Below, one piece after another: positions 24,588 through 33,119 of a stretch of 64,000 nt of DNA. The translations under genes were made by a program, and so were the position numbers. Position 1 is the first letter of the stretch. The number at the start of each line of letters is the position of its first letter. The notes beneath the pieces were generated by a model that saw nothing but the letters and a program-made list of their open reading frames with translations, did not search any database and was not told the origin of the DNA. The stretch spans positions 62,001 to 126,000 of the forward strand of contig NZ_JBLBVK010000051.1 of NCBI RefSeq assembly GCF_047314965.1, written 5' to 3'. The stretch comes from JAVJUV01 sp047314965. Lineage in GTDB: Bacteria; Pseudomonadota; Alphaproteobacteria; Rhodobacterales; Rhodobacteraceae.

Positions 24588-25061
24588 GTTGGCGGGTCTA
24601 GCGAAGGTGGCGGGGCACGGCAAGGAAAAAGCTGAGCCTTTGCAATCGTTGGACATGTCTTCTAGGAATCGCGTTGCCAGGAAATGGCTTATTTCGGCAT
24701 CGTCGCTAACTGTTCCACGTGACGAAGCGAGCACCAAAAGGCCTGGCTTGGGTTGGAATGCAGGGCCGACACTCCGTTCGGGCTGTCATGGCAAGGCGTT
24801 CACGTGTTGTCGTGAAGGATCAGTGAACCGCTGATCCAAAAGACCTGACAGGTCCCAGAGACGATTGGCGAGCGCTTCAAGCGTCTGGTGCGGCCCGGTG
24901 ACGACAAGTCGCGGATAAGTCGTCTGAACAGAAAGGAGGCTTAGGCTTTTTTGTTCCAGGCATCCCATTCGAAAAGATCAACAATTTCCACCCATCCTGA
25001 AAATTGATGCTATTTTGGGCAGGTGACCGGAATACCGGCACCAAGGGATGGGAAGACAATC
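24588..25061. other. intergenic region upstream of the small membrane protein gene
   Basis: About 470 bases. A minus frame at 24786-24968 has some protein-like character (RLVVTGPHQTLEALANRLW) but no start context and is not called; it could be the relic of a lost gene. Nothing else is visible. Confidence 0.45.
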
Positions 25062-25439
25062 ATGAACATTTCACGCAGTTTCGTGCTTGCGGGCACGGTC
25101 TTTCTTGTGATCGGTATCGGGTTCGGAATTCATATGGGTGCCAGCGGCAAACACGACTTCGCACCGCTGCACGCTCACCTGAACCTTCTTGGGTTTGTGT
25201 TGCCAATGGTTTTCGCTCTGACCTACCGGAGCTATCCGGCAATGGGCGAAAGCAAGCTGGCAGGCTACCATTTCTGGCTGCACATCGTGCCGTCAGCTGT
25301 GCTGCTGGTGATGTTGTTCCTGCTTCTCGCGGGATCGATCACCGAGGCCAGCATGTTCCCGATAGCGCCGATTGCGGAGTTGCTGATCTTCGTCGGAGTG
25401 CTCTTGTTCCTCGCGAACGCGGTGAAGAACGCCTTCTGA
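25062..25439 (+). CDS. small four-helix membrane protein with HAHLNLLG motif
   Basis: A 125-residue inner-membrane protein with about four hydrophobic segments. The first loop contains GIHMGASGKHDFAPLHAHLNLLG. The paired histidines in HAHLN lie at the start of the second helix, a pattern seen in haem-copper oxidase-like and NnrS-like membrane proteins. ATG 25062 follows GGGAAG; a longer in-frame start at 25023 is weaker. A paralogue with SASGDHSLSAAHAHLNLVG lies at 62686-63069. Haem or copper binding is an inference, and the function is unknown. Confidence 0.78.
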   Translation: MNISRSFVLAGTVFLVIGIGFGIHMGASGKHDFAPLHAHLNLLGFVLPMVFALTYRSYPAMGESKLAGYHFWLHIVPSAVLLVMLFLLLAGSITEASMFPIAPIAELLIFVGVLLFLANAVKNAF

Positions 25440-25448
25440 GTTTAATGC

Positions 25449-25482
25449 GCCGCCGGTCAGGGCGCTGACCGGCGGCAATTTG
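25449..25482 (+). terminator. hairpin terminator between convergent genes
   Basis: A perfect 12-bp stem (25449-25460 with 25465-25476) and a 4-base loop, followed on the plus strand by AATTTGTC. It lies 10 bases after the membrane protein stop and before the convergent ychF end. The weak T-run leaves some doubt. Confidence 0.5.
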
Positions 25483-25502
25483 TCTGACCCCTGGGTCGCG
25501 GA

Positions 25503-26600
25503 TCAGGCCGAGTGCAGGAAATGCAGGACATCGCCGTCCTTGACCATGTAGGTCTTGCCTTCGGCGCGCATCTTGCCCGCTTCCTTCGCTCCCTGCTCGC
25601 CGCCCAGTGCAACGTAGTCGTCGTAAGCGATGGTCTCGGCGCGGATGAAGCCCTTTTCGAAATCGCCATGGATGACGCCTGCGGCCTGAGGGGCCAGCGT
25701 GCCCTTGGCGATCGTCCAGGCACGGGCCTCTTTCGGGCCGGCGGTGAAATAGGTCTGCAGACCGAGAAGCTGGTACCCCGCGCGGATCAGCCGGTCGAGA
25801 CCCGCTTCTTCAAGCCCAAGTTCTTCCAGGAACATCTCGGCCTCTTCCGGGTCGAGCTGGCTGATCTCCTCCTCGATCCTCGCTGAGATCACGACACTGG
25901 CCGCCCCCTGCTCTGCTGCCATCTGGGCCACGCGCTCGGAATGCGCATTGCCCGTGGCCGCCTCGTCTTCAGCGACGTTGCAGACGTAGAGCACGGGCTT
26001 GGACGTCAGAAGCTGAAGCATGCCCCATGCCTTGCGGTCTTCGTCCGCCACCTCGATTGTACGGGCTGGGCGACCGTGCTCCAGCGCCTCCCGCGCCTGT
26101 TTCAGGAGACGCTCCTGGGCGACGGCCTCCTTGTCACCGCCGCGCACCTTACGAACGAGATTCTGGAGCCGCTTCTCGATAGATTCGAGATCGGCGAGCA
26201 TGAGTTCCGTCTCGATCGTCTCGGCATCGGCAATGGGATCGACCCGGCCCTCGACATGGGTCACGTCACCATCCTCGAAGCAACGCACCACATGAGCGAT
26301 GGCGTCGCATTCGCGGATGTTGGCGAGGAACTGGTTGCCAAGACCCTCGCCCCTTGACGCGCCTTTCACCAGGCCTGCGATATCGACGAAAGTCATGCGC
26401 GTCGGGATCACTTGTTTCGAGCCCGCGATCTCGGCGAGTTTCTTCAACCGGGCATCGGGCACCGCCACCTCGCCCACATTGGGTTCGATGGTGCAGAAGG
26501 GAAAGTTGGCGGCCTGCGCAGCCGCCGTGCGTGTCAGCGCGTTGAACAGCGTCGATTTCCCGACGTTCGGCAATCCGACGATTCCGGTCTTGAAGCCCAT
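25503..26600 (-). CDS. ychF: redox-regulated ATPase YchF (Obg-family)
   Basis: A 365-residue Obg-family P-loop NTPase that binds ATP rather than GTP. The G1 loop GLPNVGKSTLFNAL is at residue 8. The usual NKxD is replaced by NVAED, the YchF signature. A coiled segment (residues 130-170) follows the G domain, and a C-terminal TGS domain starts near LLGLQTYFTAG. It associates with ribosomes and is linked to the oxidative stress response in other bacteria. Confidence 0.97.
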   Translation of the reverse strand: MGFKTGIVGLPNVGKSTLFNALTRTAAAQAANFPFCTIEPNVGEVAVPDARLKKLAEIAGSKQVIPTRMTFVDIAGLVKGASRGEGLGNQFLANIRECDAIAHVVRCFEDGDVTHVEGRVDPIADAETIETELMLADLESIEKRLQNLVRKVRGGDKEAVAQERLLKQAREALEHGRPARTIEVADEDRKAWGMLQLLTSKPVLYVCNVAEDEAATGNAHSERVAQMAAEQGAASVVISARIEEEISQLDPEEAEMFLEELGLEEAGLDRLIRAGYQLLGLQTYFTAGPKEARAWTIAKGTLAPQAAGVIHGDFEKGFIRAETIAYDDYVALGGEQGAKEAGKMRAEGKTYMVKDGDVLHFLHSA

Positions 26601-26670
26601 TGGCCGCTCCCTTGATTAGCACGGAGCCTGTATCGTCCGTACCGTTGGGGGGCAAGTCCCCGCAACGGGA

Positions 26671-27891
26671 CTAGGCCGCCCGTTTCATCTGCTTGCCGCC
26701 TCTGTTTCCGCTCCGCCGGCGCGACTTTTGCGGCCGGGTAGTTTTCGAGGGTGCGCGCAATGCCTCCCAAGGCGTGCCTCCGGCAACGGCAATGTCGGCC
26801 CCGAGGAGCTTCTGGATGGCGCGCAGTTCCGAGGTTTCTTCAGACGAGCAGAACGCGATCGCACGACCCGATGCCCCGGCGCGCGCCGTGCGGCCGATGC
26901 GGTGGACGTAGTTCTCAGCAACGTTTGGCAGGTCGAAATTGTAGACATGGCTTATGCCATCGATATCGATCCCACGGGCAGCAACATCCGTAGCCACCAG
27001 AACGTCGATCTCCCCGGTCTTCAGCGCCTTCAGCGCCCGGTCACGCTGGCCCTGGCTTTTGTTGCCGTGGATCGAGCCGGCGTTGAAGCCGTCTTTCTCG
27101 AGCTGCTTCATGAGTCGCTCGGCGCCGTGCTTGGTACGGGCGAAGACCAGCGAGCGTGCATTGCCCTTCTGCGACAAAAGCTTGGACAGGAGTCCTAGTT
27201 TGTCGGGCTGCGCCACGAAATACACCGACTGGTCGATCTTGTCCGCAGCGACACCCGGCCGCGCGACTTCCACGCGAACGGGATCTTTCAGGTAGTCGCG
27301 TGAGAGATCCGCCATCAGTTTGGGCATCGTGGCCGAGAACAGCATCGTCTGACGTTCTTTCGGCAGAAGGGGCGCGATCTGCCTCAGCGCATGAATGAAA
27401 CCCATGTCAAGCATCTGGTCGGCCTCGTCGAGGACGAGGAAGCGGGTTGCGCCAAGCTGAACGGCCTTGCGGTCCAGCAGGTCGATCAGGCGGCCGGGCG
27501 TTGCGATCAGCAGGTCGGAGCCGCGTTTCATGGTTTCGACCTGGCGGTTGATCGATCCGCCGCCGACGACCAGCGCCACCTTCATGTGCGAACCGCGTGT
27601 GAGGCCAACCATCGTGTCGAAGATCTGCCGTGCCAGTTCGCGGGTCGGCGCCAGGATCAGGCCGTGTGCATGACGCGGCGCAGGCTTGACGCCCCGCGCG
27701 TTCAGCGTGTGAACCAAGGGCAATCCGAATGCCAGGGTTTTGCCGGTCCCGGTCTGGGCAAGGCCCATCACGTCGCGGCCTTTCATGGCGTGAGGAATGG
27801 CCTCGGTCTGGATCGGCGTGGCGGTGGTAATGTTCTGTTCGGCCAGACGGGCCGTCAGTCGGGGCGCAAGGCCCATGGTCTCAAAAGTCAT
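26671..27891 (-). CDS. DEAD-box RNA helicase, RhlE-like
   Basis: A 406-residue ATP-dependent RNA helicase. Motifs in order: FETMGLAPRL and the Q motif (TPIQTEAIP), AQTGTGKT, PTRELA, TPGR, DEAD, SAT, then ATDVAARGIDI and HRIGRTARAG. The basic C-terminal tail (KTTRPQKSRRRSGNRGGKQ) probably binds RNA. It likely remodels rRNA or mRNA structure during cold growth or ribosome assembly. A long upstream region with a hairpin may control it. Confidence 0.94.
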   Translation of the reverse strand: MTFETMGLAPRLTARLAEQNITTATPIQTEAIPHAMKGRDVMGLAQTGTGKTLAFGLPLVHTLNARGVKPAPRHAHGLILAPTRELARQIFDTMVGLTRGSHMKVALVVGGGSINRQVETMKRGSDLLIATPGRLIDLLDRKAVQLGATRFLVLDEADQMLDMGFIHALRQIAPLLPKERQTMLFSATMPKLMADLSRDYLKDPVRVEVARPGVAADKIDQSVYFVAQPDKLGLLSKLLSQKGNARSLVFARTKHGAERLMKQLEKDGFNAGSIHGNKSQGQRDRALKALKTGEIDVLVATDVAARGIDIDGISHVYNFDLPNVAENYVHRIGRTARAGASGRAIAFCSSEETSELRAIQKLLGADIAVAGGTPWEALRAPSKTTRPQKSRRRSGNRGGKQMKRAA

Positions 27892-28172
27892 ATTCGGTCT
27901 TTCTCCGGTGCTCTTGACCGGATGAATCGGTTCCCCGCATCGCGGGCTTGCGATGCGCGGGTTTATCTCAGGTGCGCGACGGTCAGGCCCTCGTGGCCCG
28001 CTGCCGGTCGCGTCATTCCCTGCGTGATGTGGGAAACTGTCGAATAACGTTCGCGCTTCGGGTCTCTTCGAACCCTCTGCTCACGCGGCAGAACGTCGAC
28101 GTTGCAGCGCCTATCGCCGGTCATCGTCGATAAGTCAAGAACATTGCCCTTTGGCTGCTATTGGCGAAACGG
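27892..28172. other. 5' region of the DEAD-box gene with a stable hairpin
   Basis: About 280 bases. GCATCGC (27937-27943) pairs with GCGATGC (27950-27956), extended by CCC/GGG across a two-base bulge (27933-27961). If transcribed on the minus strand this hairpin lies about 40 bases before the helicase start. No gene is visible. Confidence 0.45.
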
Positions 28173-28382
28173 TCAATCGCCGTTGCGGTAGGCGCGTTCG
28201 CGTTTGTCCTCACGTGCCTGGAAGATGATGAACCAGGCCAACAGGATGAACATTGGATGGGTCAGCCCGCCCGAAAAAAGGAGCGCCGGAATCCAGATCA
28301 TGAAGACGACCACGCCGAGGAACGGGCGTCCGGCGGCGATGATCGAAATGGGGGGCAGCAAAAGCGCGACAATGTAATTCAT
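28173..28382 (-). CDS. small YqaE/Pmp3-like membrane protein
   Basis: A 69-residue protein with two hydrophobic segments, IVALLLPPISIIA and a second ending FILLAWFIIFQ, then a charged tail EDKRERAYRNGD. The PP in the first helix recalls YqaE/Pmp3 proteins, but the match is loose. The ribosome-binding site is weak. It is divergent from the SDR gene. Function unknown; membrane stress roles are described for Pmp3. Confidence 0.6.
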   Translation of the reverse strand: MNYIVALLLPPISIIAAGRPFLGVVVFMIWIPALLFSGGLTHPMFILLAWFIIFQAREDKRERAYRNGD

Positions 28383-28480
28383 GGCCAAATATGTGGGGCA
28401 GGCTTGGCCTTCTGTCCAGTGGTGTCGACAATCATACATCTGCCGCTAGTGTCTGCACAGTACCGAACCGAAGGAAGACA

Positions 28481-29155
28481 ATGGCGGACTTGGCGATCAT
28501 TCTGGGCGTGGGCCCGAACCTAGGGCAGGCGCTGGCGCGACGCTTTGCTGCCGGAGGATGCGACGTGGCGCTGCTGGCGCGTGATGGCGACCGGCTGGCC
28601 AAACTCGCCGGCAAGATCGAGGCAGAGAGCGGACGGCGCGTCGAGGGCTTCTCGGCGGATGGCACTGATCTTGACGAATTTCGCGCAGCGATGGACCGGG
28701 TGATGGCGACCATGGGGCCGCCTTCCGTCTTCATCCACAACGTCAGCCGCTGGATCGCAGCCAAGGCACCCGAACTGGACCCTAAGGTCATGTTGAGCGA
28801 ACTGGCTCTTGGCCCGGGGGCTGCGCTGACAGGGGCGCAGGCCGTTCTGCCCGCGATGGAGGCAGCGGGTCGTGGCACAATCCTTTGGACTGGAAGCCGC
28901 ATGGCACTGGTGCCCGAACAGCAGGGCGCGGCCCCAGCACTGGCCACGGCGAAAGTGGCATTGAGAGGTCTAGCTCTGGCCGCCGCGCCTGCCTTTCACG
29001 AGCGGGGCATCAACTTTGGAACAATTACCATAAACGGGGCAATCAAGGGAGGCACCCGGTTCGATCCGGCAAGGATCGCTGAGGTCTTCTGGCAAGCCCA
29101 CACCGCCCCTCGTGCAGAGTGGACGGCGGAACGGGTTTTCGACGGCGGTGATTGA
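28481..29155 (+). CDS. short-chain dehydrogenase-like protein lacking the catalytic tyrosine
   Basis: A 224-residue Rossmann protein of the SDR superfamily. The cofactor motif is GVGPNLGQALARRF and the NAG-like position reads HNVSRW. In the active-site region the serine (TGSRM) and lysine (ATAK) are present, but the YxxxK tyrosine is replaced by Leu (LATAK). It may be a non-catalytic or atypical SDR. ATG 28481 follows GAAGGAAG; it is preferred to a start at 28391. trpA begins 54 bases downstream. Confidence 0.82.
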   Translation: MADLAIILGVGPNLGQALARRFAAGGCDVALLARDGDRLAKLAGKIEAESGRRVEGFSADGTDLDEFRAAMDRVMATMGPPSVFIHNVSRWIAAKAPELDPKVMLSELALGPGAALTGAQAVLPAMEAAGRGTILWTGSRMALVPEQQGAAPALATAKVALRGLALAAAPAFHERGINFGTITINGAIKGGTRFDPARIAEVFWQAHTAPRAEWTAERVFDGGD

Positions 29156-29209
29156 TCTTGCCCGCCGCTTGGTGCAGATGGGGCGTCGAACCAAACCGGT
29201 GAGGCTGCC

Positions 29210-30001
29210 ATGACCCGTATCGAAGCGAAATTCGCCGCGCTGAAGGCCGAGGGCCGGAAGGCGTTCGTCTCTTACGTGATGGCGGGCGACCCGGACTATG
29301 CGAGGTCACTGGAGATCATCAAGGGCCTGCCCGGCTCCGGTGTGGATATCATCGAGATGGGCCTGCCCTTCACCGACCCGATGGCAGACGGCCCTACGAT
29401 CCAGCTGGCCGGACAGCGCGCATTGGAGGCGGGACAGACGCTTCCGAAAACGCTGCAAATGGCGCGGGAGTTCCGTAAGGGTGACGACACCACTCCGATC
29501 GTGATGATGGGCTACTACAACCCGATCTATTCTTACGGCGTCGACCGTTTTCTCGTCGACGCCAAACAGGCAGGGATCGATGGTCTGATCGTCGTGGACC
29601 TGCCGCCGGAAGAGGACGAAGAGCTTTGTATCCCGGCGCAGAAAGCCGGATTGAACTTCATCCGGCTGGCCACTCCGACGACAGACGACCGTCGTCTCCC
29701 CAAAGTGATGCAGAACACGTCCGGGTTCGTCTATTACGTCTCGATCACCGGCATCACCGGCGCCGCCAATGCTGTTGCGGGCGAAGTCGGACCGGAAGTT
29801 GCCCGGATCAAGGCGGCAGGCAATCTGCCCGTCATCGTCGGCTTTGGAATCAAGACGCCCGAGGCTGCACGCGAGATCGCCAGCGTGGCGGACGGCGCCG
29901 TCGTGGGTTCAGCCATCGTCGAGAAGATCGCCGACGGCCTCTCACCAGCGGAGGTCTGCGCCTTCGTAAAGGGACTGGCCGACGGAGCGCATTCGGCCTG
30001 A
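29210..30001 (+). CDS. trpA: tryptophan synthase alpha chain
   Basis: A 263-residue TIM-barrel subunit that cleaves indole-3-glycerol phosphate to indole and glyceraldehyde-3-phosphate. Catalytic Glu and Asp are in EMGLPFTDPMADGP (about residue 50-60), and YVSITGITGA and VGFGIKTPE phosphate loops follow. trpB is not nearby, so the trp genes are scattered. Confidence 0.97.
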   Translation: MTRIEAKFAALKAEGRKAFVSYVMAGDPDYARSLEIIKGLPGSGVDIIEMGLPFTDPMADGPTIQLAGQRALEAGQTLPKTLQMAREFRKGDDTTPIVMMGYYNPIYSYGVDRFLVDAKQAGIDGLIVVDLPPEEDEELCIPAQKAGLNFIRLATPTTDDRRLPKVMQNTSGFVYYVSITGITGAANAVAGEVGPEVARIKAAGNLPVIVGFGIKTPEAAREIASVADGAVVGSAIVEKIADGLSPAEVCAFVKGLADGAHSA

Positions 30002-30018
30002 ACGCAAGGCCATCGGGC

Positions 30019-31026
30019 ATGAGTATTTTCGAACGCTACCTTTCGCTTTGGGTCGCCCTTGCCATGGCGGCAGGAATCGCGATCGGAAACCTGTTTCCCG
30101 GATTGGTCGAACTGGCGGCAGCGGCCGAGATCGCGAAGGTCAACATTGTCGTCGCCGTCCTGATATGGGCCATGGTCTATCCGATGATGGTTGGCGTCGA
30201 TCCCGGCTCGCTGGGTGGTGTCTTTCGCCAGCCCAAAGGTCTGGCGATCACTTTGGTGGTGAACTGGCTGATCAAGCCCTTCACGATGGCCGCCCTGGCG
30301 GTCCTGTTCTTCGACGTGGTCTTCGCAGATCTGATCGCGCCGGACGACGCCCAGATGTATATCGCGGGGCTGATCCTCTTGGGTGCGGCGCCCTGCACGG
30401 CGATGGTCTTTGTCTGGTCGCAACTAACTCGCGGGGACGAGAATTATACGCTGGTGCAGGTCTCGGTGAACGACCTGGTCATGGTCTTCGCCTTCGCGCC
30501 CATCGTCGCCGTGCTGCTGGGCGTGACCGACATCGAGGTTCCGTGGGAGACGCTGGTGCTGTCCGTGGCCCTGTTCGTCGCCTTGCCGCTGGTCGCCGGG
30601 ATTGCCACGCGGAGACGGCTGGGGACTCCTCCCGCAATCGAAGCGTTCCGGGGCAAGGCCAAGCCATTCTCGGTTCTCGGCCTGATCGTGACTGTCGTGA
30701 TCCTGTTCGGGTTCCAGGGACAAACCATCCTTGAACGGCCGCTCATCATTCTCCTGATCGCCGTTCCGATCCTGATCCAAAGCTACGGGATTTTCGCATT
30801 GGCCTATGCGGCCGCCTTCGCGATGAAGGTTCCGCACAGGATCGCAGCACCCTGCGCGCTGATCGGAACATCGAACTTCTTCGAACTTGCCGTCGCAGTT
30901 GCGATCAGCCTGTTCGGACTCAACTCGGGCGCAGCGCTGGCCACCGTCGTGGGCGTTCTGGTCGAGGTGCCGGTCATGCTCTCGCTGGTGGCATTTGCGA
31001 ACAGGACTCGGAACCACTTCAGCTGA
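30019..31026 (+). CDS. acr3: ACR3-family arsenite efflux transporter
   Basis: A 335-residue inner-membrane protein with about ten hydrophobic segments. The ACR3 signature is visible: VYPMMVGVDPGSL, VNWLIKPFTMA and the conserved cysteine in GAAPCTAMVFVWS, with IGTSNFFELAVAVAISLFG in the C-terminal half. It exports arsenite using the proton motive force. No arsR or arsC accompanies it here; it starts 18 bases after trpA, an unusual neighbour. A terminator-like repeat follows. Confidence 0.93.
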   Translation: MSIFERYLSLWVALAMAAGIAIGNLFPGLVELAAAAEIAKVNIVVAVLIWAMVYPMMVGVDPGSLGGVFRQPKGLAITLVVNWLIKPFTMAALAVLFFDVVFADLIAPDDAQMYIAGLILLGAAPCTAMVFVWSQLTRGDENYTLVQVSVNDLVMVFAFAPIVAVLLGVTDIEVPWETLVLSVALFVALPLVAGIATRRRLGTPPAIEAFRGKAKPFSVLGLIVTVVILFGFQGQTILERPLIILLIAVPILIQSYGIFALAYAAAFAMKVPHRIAAPCALIGTSNFFELAVAVAISLFGLNSGAALATVVGVLVEVPVMLSLVAFANRTRNHFS

Positions 31027-31041
31027 GGCATGAACCTTATC

Positions 31042-31078
31042 CCTCGGGGTCTCTGCCCTCGAACCCCCGAAGTATTTT
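31042..31078 (+). terminator. terminator-like hairpin downstream of acr3
   Basis: TCGGGG (31044-31049) pairs with CCCCGA (31065-31070), followed by TATTTT. The wider stretch up to about 31092 resembles an intergenic sequence I associate with many Rhodobacterales genomes (a run ending CCCCCGAAGTATTTT and then GCCAAGA), so it may also be a dispersed repeat. Confidence 0.5.
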
Positions 31079-31093
31079 CGCCAAGAGGAAGGA

Positions 31094-31342
31094 TCAGTCG
31101 ATTCGGAACACCTTGTCGCGCGCGCTCTGACCCCGGACGAGAGTGAGCCGGGACTTCGCGATGCCGAGCGATTTGGCCAGCAGGCGTCGGATCGCCTCGT
31201 TCGCCTTGCCATCTTCTGGCGGCGCGGTGACGTAGGCGCGCAGCGGATCGATACCGTCGTCGATCCGGTCACGCGAGGCTTTCGGTGTCGCGCGCACGGC
31301 AATCGTCGCGCCGGGCTTCACCCTGTCGGAAAGGTCGGTCAT
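31094..31342 (-). CDS. DUF167 (YggU-like) protein
   Basis: An 82-residue protein of the UPF0235/DUF167 family: IAVRATPKASRDRI, LRAYVTAPPEDGKANEAI and LAKSLGIAKSRLTLVRGQSARDK match its usual core. Longer in-frame starts exist far upstream, but they run antisense through the deacetylase gene; ATG 31342 gives the family length. Function unknown. It is divergent from the deacetylase-like gene. Confidence 0.88.
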   Translation of the reverse strand: MTDLSDRVKPGATIAVRATPKASRDRIDDGIDPLRAYVTAPPEDGKANEAIRRLLAKSLGIAKSRLTLVRGQSARDKVFRID

Positions 31343-31372
31343 GGTGGCCAAGAGTAAATTGGGGAGGCGCAC

Positions 31373-32473
31373 ATGGCGACGGGGTTTTTCTGGGACGAAC
31401 GGTGTTTCTGGCACTCGGGCGGCAACTACAGCTTCATGGCCCCCGTTGGTGGCATGGTGCAGCCGGCCTCCTCGGGCGGATTGCCGGAAAACCCGGAGAC
31501 CAAACGACGGCTTAAGAACTTGCTGCATGTCAGCGGACTTTGGGCGGAACTGACGACCCGTAGCTCGGAACCAGCAACCGAGGAGGACCTGAGGCGCATA
31601 CACCCCGAGGGTTTCCTGTCTGAATTTCGCGCCATCGCCAAGGCGGGCGGCGGCGAAACGGGCCTTCGAGCACCCTATGGGCCCGACGGCTATGAGATCG
31701 CGAAGGTCTCGGCGGGCCTTGCGAAAGGCGCGCTGTTCTCGGTTCTGGAGGGTGCGACTGCCAATGCCTACGCGCTCTCGCGTCCGCCGGGACATCACTG
31801 CCTGCCCGAATGGCAGAACGGGTTCTGCCTCTTGGCGAACATCGCCATCGCCATCGAAGCCGCGCTGGCCGAGGGCAAGGCGGAACGCATCGCGGTACTG
31901 GACTGGGACGTGCATCACGGGAACGGGACCGAGGCAATCTTTTATGGACGGGACGACGTGTTGACGGTGTCGTTGCACCAGGAGCGGAATTATCCTCTGG
32001 ACACCGGCGATTTCGCCGACCGCGGCACCGGACGCGGCACGGGGGCGAACCTGAACGTGCCACTGCCGCCCGGAACAGGGCATCGCGGCTATCTTATGGC
32101 ATTGGACCGGCTTGCCTTGCCCGCAATCCGAGCGTTCCGGCCGGATGCGATCATCGTGGCCTGCGGGTTCGATGCCGGCGCCTTCGACCCGCTGGGCCGG
32201 ATGCTGGCGATGCAAGAGACCTTCCGCGAAATGACCCGCGCCGTGATGGCGCTGTCGAACGACGTCTGCAAGGGGCGCTTGGTGATGGTGCATGAGGGCG
32301 GATACTCCGAGATGCATGTGCCATTCCTCGGCCATGCCGTACTGGAGGAAATGTCCGGCAGTGTCATTCGGGCCGTCGATCCTTTTGCTGATACGTTGGC
32401 AAAACGGCAGCCGGGCAAGGCGTTCGACCGATGGCTGGATGACATGCTGGGCGAGATGGCGGTAGCGATGTAG
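31373..32473 (+). CDS. class II histone deacetylase-like amidohydrolase
   Basis: A 366-residue zinc-dependent deacetylase-fold protein. Motifs are RPPGHHCLPEWQNGFCL (catalytic His pair), DWDVHHGNGTE (zinc Asp and His), ACGFDAGAFDPLG (zinc Asp) and EGGYSEMHVPF. In bacteria such enzymes deacetylate small molecules such as polyamines, acetoin-related compounds or protein lysines; the substrate is not apparent here. Confidence 0.93.
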   Translation: MATGFFWDERCFWHSGGNYSFMAPVGGMVQPASSGGLPENPETKRRLKNLLHVSGLWAELTTRSSEPATEEDLRRIHPEGFLSEFRAIAKAGGGETGLRAPYGPDGYEIAKVSAGLAKGALFSVLEGATANAYALSRPPGHHCLPEWQNGFCLLANIAIAIEAALAEGKAERIAVLDWDVHHGNGTEAIFYGRDDVLTVSLHQERNYPLDTGDFADRGTGRGTGANLNVPLPPGTGHRGYLMALDRLALPAIRAFRPDAIIVACGFDAGAFDPLGRMLAMQETFREMTRAVMALSNDVCKGRLVMVHEGGYSEMHVPFLGHAVLEEMSGSVIRAVDPFADTLAKRQPGKAFDRWLDDMLGEMAVAM

Positions 32474-32540
32474 CCGCGATCTCTGGAAATGGGGTTGGCG
32501 ATGCCTTAGCTAGCTGGCAGAGAATAGACGTGGAGGCAGC

Positions 32541-33119
32541 ATGCCTGATCCCAATCCTTCGGCGCTGAGATTTCTTGAGCAACGGCGATCCCGACCTGCA
32601 AAGACGCTGACCGGTCCCGTGCCATCGCGTGACGAGGTGGAACGCCTGCTGACTGTCGCAGCACGCTGCCCGGATCATGGCAAGCTGGAGCCGTGGCGGT
32701 TCATCGTGCTTGGCAAGAGCGCAATGGGCCGCTTGGCGAAGTCGATACCGTCGACGGGCGCGCGGCTGGGCATTGAGCCGGAGAAGATCGACAAGGCAGT
32801 CTCCCAGTTCGCGGATGCCGAACTGGCCGTCGCGGTGATCGCCAGCCCTAAGCCGTCGCAAAAAATCCCGGAGATCGAACAGACTTTGTCTACGGGCGCA
32901 GTGTGCATGCAACTTTTGAACGCTGCGCTCGCTGCGGGATGGGGCGCCAACTGGCTTTCGGGGTGGGCCAGCCACGATGCGTCGTGGCGAGAACAGAACC
33001 TTGGCCTGATGCCACACGAATGGATCGCAGGCTTCATCCATATCGGCACCGAGACAAGCGCGCCTCCGGAGCGGCCTCGGCCCGATATGGACAGCATCAC
33101 CGAATGGATCGAGGCATGA
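32541..33119 (+). CDS. nitroreductase family protein
   Basis: A 192-residue FMN-dependent oxidoreductase of the YdjA-like type. The N-terminal FLEQRRSRPAKTLTGP and RCPDHGKLEPWRFIV segments bind FMN, and GWGANWLSGW follows in the C-terminal half. It probably reduces nitro compounds or quinones with NAD(P)H. Its stop overlaps the start of the EI24-type gene (ATGA). Confidence 0.9.
   Translation: MPDPNPSALRFLEQRRSRPAKTLTGPVPSRDEVERLLTVAARCPDHGKLEPWRFIVLGKSAMGRLAKSIPSTGARLGIEPEKIDKAVSQFADAELAVAVIASPKPSQKIPEIEQTLSTGAVCMQLLNAALAAGWGANWLSGWASHDASWREQNLGLMPHEWIAGFIHIGTETSAPPERPRPDMDSITEWIEA

Noticed and set aside
24549..24737. Open frame ending in GDVAEWSKALPC
   Set aside because: This peptide is the well-known translation of a class II tRNA gene; it is not a protein gene.
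24786..24968. Open frame with a protein-like stretch (RLVVTGPHQTLEALANRL)
   Set aside because: No start context or ribosome-binding site and no recognisable family; at most a relic of a lost gene.
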